A stretch of DNA of 64,000 bases, taken from Nematostella vectensis. Its lineage: Eukaryota > Cnidaria > Anthozoa > Actiniaria > Edwardsiidae. The position numbers and the translations under genes are program-made. The stretch covers positions 14,564,442-14,628,441 of the forward strand of contig NC_064045.1 of NCBI RefSeq assembly GCF_932526225.1, in the 5' to 3' direction. The notes under the pieces were generated by a model. The model was given only the letters and a program-made list of their open reading frames with translations. It had not been told where the DNA came from and made no database searches. The stretch's first letter is position 1. Each line of letters begins with the position of its first letter. Positions 12,901 through 24,800 of this stretch are shown one piece after another.

Positions 12901-13700
12901 ACACTATTTGGAAACTGATGGGTTTTAGATCACTTTATGGGAAAATAACTAAAAGGCTCACGATGAGGAATCAGGAGCACATAGTCCGCCAGCCGATATG
13001 AGATAAGATAATATCATAGGCTGTTATTAAGAGTCACCCATTTAGAGTGAGAAACCATCAACCCAAACATCGCGTTATCGATACATTCATCGACTCTCAG
13101 CCGACAAGACAGAAGGGATCAGGTAAAAGGCTTGATTTCTCATTTTCAGCATTTGGATTTTAGCACTCTGTGATAATTTGCACTTGTTAACAACGGGGTG
13201 TTAGGATGTGGTCGACATTCACCGCACTTGACAATACTCACTCTTCGTTTTTAGTCAAACGCGATAGAATTGCCTTTCGTTATTTATGTCCCCTGCAAAT
13301 TTAACTGCAGGATTCAATATGCCACAAAGGGATAAAATTGCTGTAGAAATCTAAGCAGACGATCTCAATTGGCTTTTTTCACACGTACTTTAAATCCTGT
13401 TTACATTTGCGATTATCCTTTATTCTATCTTTCAGGCAATATACGTGATTATTTTCATTCTCTCAGGGAATAGAAAGAAAATCTTAAATCAACTGGCAAT
13501 TAGAATAAACGAATTTAAATGATCGTCAACATTTGTGGAGGAATACTTCCGAACGATCCAATCCACATTACTACATTTCTTGCCTTTTTTATTGTTTGAC
13601 TGTTCTTATACCTGATACTTATAATCAACCGTTTTCAGCCTCGAGCTTTACCTTCTCGCCTAAACAAAATATTTGTTTGCAACAATTTTTATAGTTTGCA
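9960..13700. other. Intergenic DNA upstream of nAChR-2, unassigned
   Basis: No recognisable protein is encoded. A GC-richer patch at 10050-10145 ends in a strong splice-donor match (GAG before GTAAGTCA at 10143), so it could be a non-coding first exon of nAChR-2; this is unproven. A second GC-richer patch lies at 10550-10800 and includes a short hairpin (AAGACTTCGGTCTT). Open frames at 11204-11521 (-), 11981-12325 (+) and 12448-12708 (+) look random. Confidence 0.5.
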
Positions 13701-13898
13701 CTGAGCTTTCATGATGCAAAATGTGGCATGAATCATTCGATAAGCGCCCGCAAGGGCCGTCGGGTATTAGAAGATATAAAAGAAAAGCAAAGCACGTGTG
13801 GGGTAATGGTGGAAAAGGGGACCACTTTTCTTACCCTAGCCATACATCTTCGATACAATTTTCTTTATTTTTTTTCATCAATAATGCATTATAGCTTA

Positions 13899-14200
13899 TT
13901 GCTTATTTGTTTACATCCTTACTTGACCTTTTTTATTACGGCGTTTTTATTAAGAATTTTAAAATCCCAGGCGGTACGTGCTACGCTACGAGCCGCCTGC
14001 TTTGGATTTATTTTCTCAATCCGCAGCTCAAATGCTGCTGATGTGCGGATGTTGCTTATTTGTTTACATCCTTCCTTAAATTTTTTTATTACGGCGTTTT
14101 TATTAAGAATTTTAAAATTCCAGTCGGTTCGTGCCACGCTACCAGCCGCCTTCTTTGGATTCCTTTTCTCCATCCGCAGCTCAAATGTTTCAGGCAAGCT
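13899..14200. repeat. 153-bp tandem duplication, two copies
   Basis: The two copies start at 13899 and 14052 with TTGCTTATTTGTTTACATCC, exactly 153 bp (51 codons) apart. Because the period is a multiple of three, both strands stay open through both copies. The copies differ at roughly one base in ten. I cannot tell whether it is a transposon piece or coding. Confidence 0.7.
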
Positions 14201-14249
14201 CGGTTAGCTCTGTTAAAATGAAATGATTTTATCAGTTCTTGCCAATAGT

Positions 14250-14455
14250 AAAGCATCTGGCGAAGGGGCTCTTATCTTTGTATTGGAATAAAATCATCAT
14301 CTTCACCTTAAAGCATCTGGCTAAGAAATTATTCGTCCTTTTTTATTGGAATAAGGCCTGTCTTGCTTTTCTTAAAGCATCTGGCGAAGGGATTTTTCGT
14401 CGTGCTTTATTGGAGTAAGGCCTGTCTTTCTCATCTTAAAGCGCCAGGCGGAGCT
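14250..14455. repeat. ~65-bp degenerate tandem repeats
   Basis: Four copies begin TTAAAGCATCTGGCGAAGG or a close variant and end near GGAATAAGGCCTGTCTT. They directly follow the 153-bp duplication. Confidence 0.7.
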
Positions 14456-14719
14456 TTGTTATGAGTCATTGGGTGGGCGGGGTCTAGATGTGTTGTTGGG
14501 TTTTATGGCTCATGCGTTGCACTGCTCTTAGTGCGGTTTTAGAATATAAATTAGCGGTAAAGCTGAGTGTCACATACGGCTTGTCAAAGTTGTTCTATAT
14601 GTCATACCATATTTGTCATACCGTCCACTACACTTAACGTGATATATTATTTCAAAGAGAGCCTACTTGGTGTATGTCTCACAAGCTGCGATTCTAAGCG
14701 GTGTTTTATTTGTCCTATC

Positions 14720-15048
14720 GGTTGTTTACCATTTAAACGGAAATTCTGGTACTTCTGGTTATTGGTACAGATTCCTCCCACTGGAAAATTTCCGGAAAAT
14801 GTAGAATTGCTTGAGATGTATCCCACTTTTACCGGGGAGACCAGAAATTCCGGAAAATCGTGTACCATTCGCAGTTTTATATAAAATATTTGACCGTGGC
14901 CCCAAAAATTAGAATTTATTGGTACAGAAGCAAATCGTTCTAAGTTACCCCGGTAATTCTGGAATATAGGAAACTTTTCTTGCCATTATGGAATTCCGGA
15001 AAGACTGGGATCTCATCCCAGAATTTCCGATTAAATGGTAAACAACCA
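14720..15048. mobile_element. 329-bp MITE with 30-bp inverted ends
   Basis: The left end GGTTGTTTACCATTTAAACG and the right end (reverse complement GGTTGTTTACCATTTAATCG) match for 30 bp with one mismatch. ATC sits on both sides (14717-14719 and 15049-15051) as a likely 3-bp target duplication. Internal GGAAATTCCGG-type palindromes could fold further. The open frames inside are not conserved coding sequence. Confidence 0.75.
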
Positions 15049-15624
15049 TCATGCAAGGAATAATTACCTAATGAATGTCAAACTCGAGTGGCTTTTAATC
15101 TAGCGCGAGGTTTTGTTTTTCGGTAGATAAATAGGGACCTACCATACTATAATAAGTATACTAATGTGCACTGTCGCAATAATGTGAGCTGTCGCAATAA
15201 GAAATAGTCAGTAGAAAAGGCGTTCAGTAGTTGTCGTTTTTGCCAAACCCGCTCACTTTCATATAAGGAAAATAATCTATCCCTTAATTGGAGTAACTGC
15301 ATTAAAAAAAAAAAACTTTTCGGAAGAAGAGGTACAAGGCCCCCAAAACGACAACGTTGTCTTCATGTTTGAATTAAAATAAAAGTTGCAAAAAGAAAGC
15401 AAGAAGGCAATGATGGCATCGCTTGTGTGGTACATGAACACACAAGACGTACGTGTTGTCTGCAACAGTCTATTTGTGTTTGATAATCAAGTATGCTCAC
15501 TACGATTTTTTAATGAAATGGTTTTTAAACGTATATATAGCAACGCACATCATCGCGATTTCGTTATGAATTGATTACATGCGAAAGTACGTGATCCATT
15601 ATGATGATACTCTACGTGTTACGT

Positions 15625-15735
15625 GTCGCATAATATAATGCGCGTTACATGAAGCGTGTTACGTTAAGCGTGCTACATAAAGCGTGTTACGTGAAGCGTG
15701 TTGCGCGAAGCGTGTTACGTGATGCGTATTTCTTC
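15625..15735. repeat. Short GCGTGTTACGTGA repeats before nAChR-2
   Basis: About eight imperfect copies of a 13-15-bp motif lie roughly 100 bp upstream of the first coding exon of nAChR-2. Confidence 0.6.
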
Positions 15736-15818
15736 ACGTAATCTAAATGTTAACAATCCCGTGTTGCGTGATACACGGTGCGTGATTGATGCCTTTGTTT
15801 CCCCAGGGCGTCAGAGGC

Positions 15819-18800
15819 ATGTACAGGCAGCTACCCGGAGTGTGGATCATCGCATGGCTTGTCACGGTGCTGGCAGTGTCAAAAGGTACGTGGTAGTGTA
15901 TACAAATACCTGCTTACGTGGCAGTGTATACAAATACCGGCTTACGTGGTAGTGTATACAAATACCGGCTTACGTGGTAGTGTATACAAATACCGGCTTA
16001 CGTGGTAGTGTATACAAATACCGGCTTACGTGGCAGTGTATACAAATACCGGCTTACGTGGTAGTGTATACAAATACCGGCTTACGTGGTAGTGTATACA
16101 AATACCGGCTTACGTGGTAGTGTATACAAATACTGGCTTACGTGGCAGTGTATACAAATACCGGCTTACGTGGAAGTGTATACAAATACCGGCTTACGTG
16201 GTAGTGTATACAAATACCGGCTTACGTGGTAGTGTATACAAATACCGGCTTACGTGGCAGTGTATACAAATACCGGCTTACGTGGTAGCGTATACAAATA
16301 CCGGCTTACGTGGTAGTGTATACAAATACCGGCTTACGTGGTAGTGTATACAATACCGGCTTACGTGGTAGTGTATACAAATACCGGCTTACGTGGTAGT
16401 GTATACAAATACCGGCTTACGTGGTAGTGTATACAATACCGGCTTACGTGGTAGTGTATACAAATACCGGCTTACGTGGTAGTGTATACAAATACCGGCT
16501 TACTTGGTAGTGTATACAAATACCGGCTTACGTGGTAGTGTATACAAATACCGGCTTACGTGGTATGGAATACAACTACCGGCTTACGTGGTATGGAATA
16601 CAAATACCGACTTACGTGGTAGTGTATACAAATACCGGCTTACGTGGTAGTGTATACAAATACCGGCTTACGTGGTAGTGTATACAAATACCGGCTTACG
16701 TGGTAGTGTATACAAATACCGGCTTACGTGGTAGTGTATACAAATACCGGCTTACGTGGTAGTGTATACAAATACCGGCTTACGTGGTAGTGTATACAAA
16801 TACCGGCTTACGTGGTAGTGTATACAAATACCGGCTTACGTGGTAGTGTATACAAATACCGGCTTACGTGGTAGTGTATACAAATACTGGCTTACGTGGC
16901 AGTGTATACAAATACCGGCTTACGTGGAAGTGTATACAAATACCGGCTTACGTGGTAGTGTATACAAATACCGGCTTACGTGGTAGTGTATACAAATACC
17001 GGCTTACGTGGTAGTGTATACAATACCGGCTTACGTGGTAGCGTATACAAATACCGGCTTACGTGGTAGTGTATACAAATACCGGCTTACGTGGTAGTGT
17101 ATACAATACCGGCTTACGTGGTAGTGTATACAAATACCGGCTTACGTGGTAGTGTATACAAATACCGGCTTACGTGGTAGTGTATACAAATACCGGCTTA
17201 CGTGGCAGTCTATACAAATACCGGCTTACGTGGCAGTCTATACAAATACCGGCTTACGTGGTAGTGTATACAAATACCGGCTTACGTGGTAGTGTATACA
17301 AATACCGGCTTACGTGGTAGTGTATACAAATACCGGCTTACGTGGTAGTGTATACAAATACCGGCTTACGTGGTAGTGTATACAAATACCGGCTTACGTG
17401 GTAGTGTATACAAATACCGGCTTACGTGGCAGTCTATACAAATACCGGCTTACGTGGTAGTGTATACAAATACCGGCTTACGTGGTAGTGTATACAAATA
17501 CCGGCTTACGTGGTAGTGTATACAAATACCGGCTTACGTGGTAGTGTATACAAATACCGGCTTACGTGGTAGTGTATACAAATACCGGCTTACGTGGTAG
17601 TGTATACAAATACCGGCTTACGTGGTAGTGTATACAAATACCGGCTTACGTGGTAGTGTATACAAATACCGGCTTACGTGGTAGTGTATACAAATACCGG
17701 CTTACGTGGTAGTGTATACAAATACTGGCTTACGTGGCAGTGTATACAAATACCGGCTTACGTGGAAGTGTATACAAATACCGGCTTACGTGGTAGTGTA
17801 TACAAATACCGGCTTACGTGGTAGTGTATACAAATACCGGCTTACGTGGTAGTGTATACAATACCGGCTTACGTGGTAGCGTATACAAATACCGGCTTAC
17901 GTGGTAGTGTATACAAATACCGGCTTACGTGGTAGTGTATACAATACCGGCTTACGTGGTAGTGTATACAAATACCGGCTTACGTGGTAGTGTATACAAA
18001 TACCGGCTTACGTGGTAGTGTATACAAATACCGGCTTACGTGGCAGTCTATACAAATACCGGCTTACGTGGCAGTCTATACAAATACCGGCTTACGTGGT
18101 AGTGTATACAAATACCGGCTTACGTGGTAGTGTATACAAATACCGGCTTACGTGGTAGTGTATACAAATACCGGCTTACGTGGTAGTGTATACAAATACC
18201 GGCTTACGTGGTAGTGTATACAAATACCGGCTTACGTGGTAGTGTATACAAATACCGGCTTACGTGGCAGTCTATACAAATACCGGCTTACGTGGTAGTG
18301 TATACAAATACCGGCTTACGTGGTAGTGTATACAAATACCGGCTTACGTGGTAGTGTATACAAATACCGGCTTACGTGGTAGTGTATACAAATACCGGCT
18401 TACGTGGTAGTGTATACAAATATCGGCTTACGTGGTATGGAATACAAATACCGGCTTACGTGGTAGTGTATACAAATACCGGCTTACGTGGCAGTGTATA
18501 CAAATACCGGCTTACGTGGTAGTTTATACAAATATCGGCTTACGTGGTAGTATATACAAATACCGGCTTACGTGGTAGTGTATACAAATATCGGCTTACG
18601 TGGTAGTGTATACAATACCGGCTTACGTGGCAGTGTATACAAATACCGGCTTACGTGGTAGTGTATACAATACCGGCTTACGTGGTAGTGTATACAATAC
18701 CGGCTTACGTGGTAGCGTATACAAATACCGGCTTACTTGGTGGCGTATACAAATACCGGCTTACGTGGTAGTGTATACAAATACCGGCTTACGTGGTTGT

Positions 18801-21800
18801 GTATACAATACCGGCTTACGTGGTAGTGTATACAAATATCGGTTTACGTGTGGTGCCAATAGGTCTGTATCCGCGCCTGACTCCATACACATATGGAAAA
18901 TGATAATCTGCTCACAGAGTCCCCCCTCCCCTCACCCTTCCACCTTTAACAATGGGTGACACAGGGGTTATAAAGGGACCATGCGAGCTGCTACCATGGT
19001 AAATTGTTGTTTATGAACCATTAGTGCATTATTGATGCTTTGAGGGTTATGATACACTTTTCACTGTTTGCTGAAAAAGCTATACACGTATTTAAAAATA
19101 CGTTGTCATTGTAAATGGCAAATTGCGATTGCTTAATGACAGTGTTCCCCATCCGAAACTACAGTGGGACTCCTCATATTTCAATGAAAGCAGGAAAATG
19201 TGAATAACTCTTGCGATTAGTTTACTTAATCTTTACTCTAAGGGGTAATTATAACTACAAGCAGTAATTTACCTTACAACCACTATTTGCTATTTGCAGT
19301 AACAGCGTTTATTGAAATAAGTGTATACATTTTAGACCATTTTAGACTATACAGGCTCTCTGTATTTGCAAGAGAAGCGGCTTCTTTAGCGTACGGCATA
19401 GAGTGGTAGATGTTTTGACTTTCCTGGTCCCCACATTCCTGCGATCTCGATTCTGAGATTGCAAGAAATGCGGCCTTTCGAGCGTAAGGCACAGTTAGGT
19501 GCTTGAATTCATAAAACGTCAAAAAACATGCAAAAAACGTCATCCGCTAGCTGATAGCTGGATTTTATTGAATATTTATTTTGTCAGGGAGTGAGCTTGT
19601 TCCCTCGGTGAGGTTTAGTGTTTTTAGGCGAGGTTTAGTGTTGTTAGGCGAGGTTTAGTGTTGTTAGGCGAGGTTTAGTGTTGTTAGGCGAGGTTTAGTG
19701 TTGTTAGGCAGGGTTTAGTGTTGTTAGGCGGGGTTTAGTGTTGTTAGGTGAGGTTTAGTGTTGTTAGGCGAGGTTTAGTGTTGTTAGGCGGGGTTTAGTG
19801 TTGTTAGGCGAGGTTTAGTGTTGTTAGGCGAGGTTTAGTGTTGTTAGGCAGGGTTTAGTGTTGTTAGGCGGGGTTTAGTGTTGTTAGGCGAGGTTTAGTG
19901 TTGTTAGGCGAGGTTTAGTGTTGTTAGGCGGGGTTTAGTGTTGTTAGGCGAGGTTTAGTGTTGTTAGGCAGGGTTTAGTGTTGTTAGGCGGGGTTTAGTG
20001 TTGTTAGGTGAGGTTTAGTGTTGTTAGGTGAGGTTTAGTGTTGTTAGGCGGGGTTTAGTGTTGTTAGGCGAGGTTTAGTGTTGTTAGGCGAGGTTTAGTG
20101 TTGTTAGGCAGGGTTTAGTGTTGTTAGGCGGGGTTTAGTGTTGTTAGGCGAGGTTTAGTGTTGTTAGGCGAGGTTTAGTGTTGTTAGGCGAGGTTTAGGG
20201 TTGTTAGGCGAGGTTTAGTGTTGTTAGGTGAGGTTTAGTGTTGTTAGGCGGGGTTTAGTGTTGTTAGGCGGGGTTTAGTGTTGTTAGGCGGGGTTTAGTG
20301 TTGTTAGGCGGGGTTTAATGTTGTTAGGCGAGGTTTAGTGTTGTTAGGCGAGGTTTAGTGTTGTTAGGCGAGGTTTAGTGTTGTTAGGCGAGGTTTAGTG
20401 TTGTTAGGCGAGGTTTAGTGTTGTTAGGCGAGGTTTAGTGTTGTTAGGCGATGTTTAGTGTTGTTAGGCGATGTTTAGTGTTGTTAGGCGAGGTTTAGTG
20501 TTGTTAGGCGAGGTTTAGTGTTGTTAGGTGAGGTTTAGTGTTGTTAGGCGAGGTTTAGTGTTGTTAGGTGAGGTTTTGTGTTGTTAGGTGAGGTTTTGTG
20601 TTGTTAGGCGAGGTTTAGTGTTGTTAGGCTAGGTTTAGTGTTGTTAGGTGAGGTTTAGTGTTGTTAGGCGAGGTTTAGTGTTGTTAGGCGAGGTTTAGTG
20701 TTGTTAGGCGAGGTTTAGTGTTGTTAGGCGAGGTTTAGTGTTGTTAGGCGAGGTTTATTTAGCCTATTTGAAGTTTCAAAAAGGCATACATTTATTAATG
20801 TTTTTTTTAGTGTGGTGTATATCACAATGTAAAGAATTTGAATTCCCCGCCGCCCCTTATAGAAAGGTTTAGATATTTCGATCTTAAAAATGTCCCCTGA
20901 AGTTATCTGTGTTTGCAGGAAATGCAGCCCTCTCGAGCATAGAGAAAGTCCTCGTGGATGATCTACTGAGTAACTATCGCAAGGAAGCGCGTCCCGTCAG
21001 CAACCCGAACGTGACGACGAACGTGACGTTTGGAATGGAGCTGGTGCAGCTTGTACAAGTGGTAAGAACAATTTCCCGGATAAATAGGGCATTTTGTAAA
21101 AAATGAATGGGGGTATACGGCATGTTGTAAAAACCCGGGTATACGGCATATGGATATAAACCCGGGTATACGATTTATTGTAAAAAAAAGCCTCCAGCGT
21201 ATTAAGAAAACGCTGAATAGCAAAGTAACCATTACGGACAAAACCCAAGAAAAGTGTGTGCAAGTCTAAAGCATCTGCTAAAGGGGAGAGATTTGTTTCA
21301 ATATTGTCTTAATAACACTCCTCTTGTCCCTCTTCCTAACCTTCAAGAGCAGGCGCGTACACAGGGGGTTGGGCAGGGGGTTGGGCAGGGGGTTGGGCAG
21401 GGGGTTGGGCAGGGGGTTGGGCAGGGTGCACCCCTGGCGGCCAAAGAGTGGGTCATTTTTTATTTGCTTTTTGCATGATACCAGTGACTGCGCACCCCCC
21501 CACCCCGCCCTCCCATTTTAAAGCACTTGTGATTCTTCCTTGCAGCAAGACCGTCACCAGATGATAACAACGAATGTGTGGGTGAGACAGGTGCGTACCA
21601 TCCCGAGGGGGGAGGGGAGAAGTAAATTTGAATGGAGCCCCCCAGATACTGGGCACACCTGGGACTGTGCAAGGGCTTTCACCCCTTTAGTACCTTGGAT
21701 TAAAAGCCCATTTTCATCAAGGATTAAAACCTGAGACGGATAGCGAAGACTTCGTGTATGAAATTTAGTGCAAGGGGGGGAAGCATGTGGAGAGAAGTAT

Positions 21801-24800
21801 GCGGAAAAGTATTAAGGCACGTGATCATCACGTGAACTCATGCATCTCTAGGTCTTCCCCGTCTCCTTCTTGTTCGCTAGTGAAAGCCGGCCTTAAGGTG
21901 CTCCAAATATTGCTCATCTATTCCGATCTACACTCTCTAATAAATAATGCTTTCTTGGCTCCTCTTTTCCAATCTACACTCCCTAATAAATAATGCTTTC
22001 TTGGCGTCTCTATTCCAATCTGCACCCTCTAATAAATAATGCTTTCTTGGCTCCTCTTTTCCAATCTACACTCTCTAATAAATAATGCTTTCTTGGCGTC
22101 TCTATTCCAATCTACACTCTCTAATAAATAACGCTCTCTATTTGCGTCCCTTATTCCAATATATACTCTCTGCTAAAATGTACTATTTGCAATATTGTGG
22201 TTTCATCAAATGACGTTCCATGGGCTTCATTCTACCCTTATTTACCCTCTGTGTTAAAATGGTCAACATTTATTGTCCCCCAAGATGTGGAAAAACGAGC
22301 TCTTAACATGGGACCCCAGCAAATATAAAGGCATTACAAGAGTAAGGCTGGATGCGAGCCAAGTGTGGATACCGGATATCGTGTTATATAACAGGTTTGT
22401 ACATTACCTGCTGTCACGGGTTGCGTGACCCTGTGCGTTCACGAGTTGCGTGATACTGTGCTGTCACGAGTTGCGTGACACTGGAAAATTGTAACTGATA
22501 GTGTGATTCAAACACTCTGTCTGAAAATGCAGGACATTGAAATATATTCGTTACATTGTTATGAGTTTTGCTTGACGCTGTCTGCGTGACAAGTATTACG
22601 CGGCGACTGTGTTGAGAAGCGTGACACTATAGATATGCGTGACACTTTATAAATACGTGACACTGTGTAAACATGTAAAAACATACAGGACACGGTGATG
22701 ATGCGTGACACTCTAGAGTTATGCCTTGCACTGCAAAGAGACTCGTGAAGAGTTCGCTTCAATTGTGAAACTGTGTGGCACTTTATTAAGTTGCGTGACA
22801 ACGATAATCAGATATAATCAGATATACATCACACTTTCGTCAAATATTACACTCTTTTCCGTATAGCATTGTAACTAGATGCATGAAACAGGAATAACAT
22901 GCGTGACACTATAAAAAAAACATACGCGACACTGTGATAAGACGCGTGACACTGTGATAAGACGCGTGACATTGTAAAAGCATACGCGGCACTGGATCAA
23001 ACCATAATATATGAGGTGCGTGACACTATGATAACAGGCGTGACACATTACTCCGCTTCCTCTTAGTGCCGATAATGACTTCAGTGGTGGCACGGAAAAG
23101 TTCAAGACACCGATCATCGTTGACTATACCGGACAGACCAGCTGGTTTTGTCCGGCGTCTTTCACCAGCACGTGCAAGATTGACGTCACTTACTTCCCCT
23201 TCGACGTCCAGACATGCGCAATGAAGTTTGGATCATGGACTTTTGAGGCAAGCACTAAGCTTAGCACATACTAGAGTTATTTCACCGATTCGAATCTATT
23301 TTCGTTGCGAATCGTAATGTAAAATATGCTGCCCGAGAATATATTTTTTTTCCAGGAAATTGATTCAAACGTTGCCTTAAAACAGCTTTTTTTTTAGGAA
23401 ATTGACTCAAATATGTTGCCTGGTGACTATTTCTTCCATGAAATCAATATTATATAAGAAAACTTTTTTCAAGGAAATCGATCTAAGCATGTTGCCTGGT
23501 GATAACAATTTCTTCCAGGAAATCGATATTTTATAAGAAACCTCTTTTCCAGGAAATCGATCTAAACATGCTGCCTGAGAACAGCTCAATGACGTCCAAA
23601 TACGTCGAGAGTGCCGAATGGGAGCTTCTGAAGACTACCAGGAAACGAAACGCCGAGAAGTACTCGTGCTGCAAATACCCTCTCACAGACGTTACCTTTC
23701 ACATCAACATTAAGAGGAAACCACTTTTCTACATCTTCAACCTTGTAGTGCCGTGTATGATAATACTTTCCATGATCCTGCTTGGCTTCTTCTTACCGCC
23801 AGAGTCTGGGGAGAGAATAACACTCAGTATTACCATATTGCTTGCGATGGCTGTGTTCCTGCAACTTGTTGGAGAGAGTCTTCCTCGAAACTCAGAGACG
23901 ATTCCCTTACTAGGTAAGACTATCGAGAGTTTGCCTCGAAATTCCGATACGACTGCGCTACAAGGAGAGTTTTGCTGCCACGAGAAAAACAAGTGTTTTC
24001 ACCGAATCAGCTTTTACATTGAATTCCAACAATTAAATTTCCACTCTGTTTTACCCATCAGAGCGGGCGTAAATGATCAGCTATAGGTTTCTTTCCAAAG
24101 TCAGCATTTATTCCTTTCCTTTTCACAGGAACGTTTTACATAGCGATCATGGCGGAGATCTCCATCTCCCTTATGCTGACTTGCTTCGTGCTCAATATCC
24201 ACTACCGAGGCACCGGCAACACAGCTCAAGAAGTGCCCATGTGGGCGAGGATTGTCATGCTCCAATGGCTTGGATACCTTCTCTGTGTCAGGCGCCCGGA
24301 CGGCAGCAAACCTGCCATTCACTCGGACAAGACCCTCATCAGAGACACTCGTAAGAAGGGGGGGTACTCCGTGTCGCTTGCGTATGAATACGCAGACATG
24401 GGGTTCGCACCATCCGGGAACTGCCACTGTAGTCGATGCACGCATGCGCGCTTGCAGTACGGGACTCAGGACCGTAATCACGTGCATCAGGACCGTAATC
24501 ACGTGCATAGTCCTGAGGATGGTAAATACGTGGAAAACCGGTACCCAGGGGAAGCGTCGCCTATTGGATCACCCGGATGGAAGCGGCGTCCAACGGAGCC
24601 TACGCTAGCCGAGGAGATAAGTGTACTCTCTAACAGTATCAGGCAACGAGAGAAGGTAAGGCGAGGATAATTGAAGTGCTTCATGTTGTCATTTTTGTTG
24701 TTCATATTATAAACATCTGCATTTTTTCGTTGTCTTCTACATCTTATCACAACCATCATCATCATCATTATCATTTATCAACACATTCATCATAATTTCA

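Noticed and set aside
15886-18850. Possible CRISPR array or repeat protein (VYKYRLTW repeats)
   Set aside because: A 28-bp tandem repeat without spacers, inside an animal intron; the open frame is a consequence of the period.
19608-20757. Telomere-like TTAGG repeats
   Set aside because: The unit is 20 bp and only contains one TTAGG; it is an ordinary intronic minisatellite.
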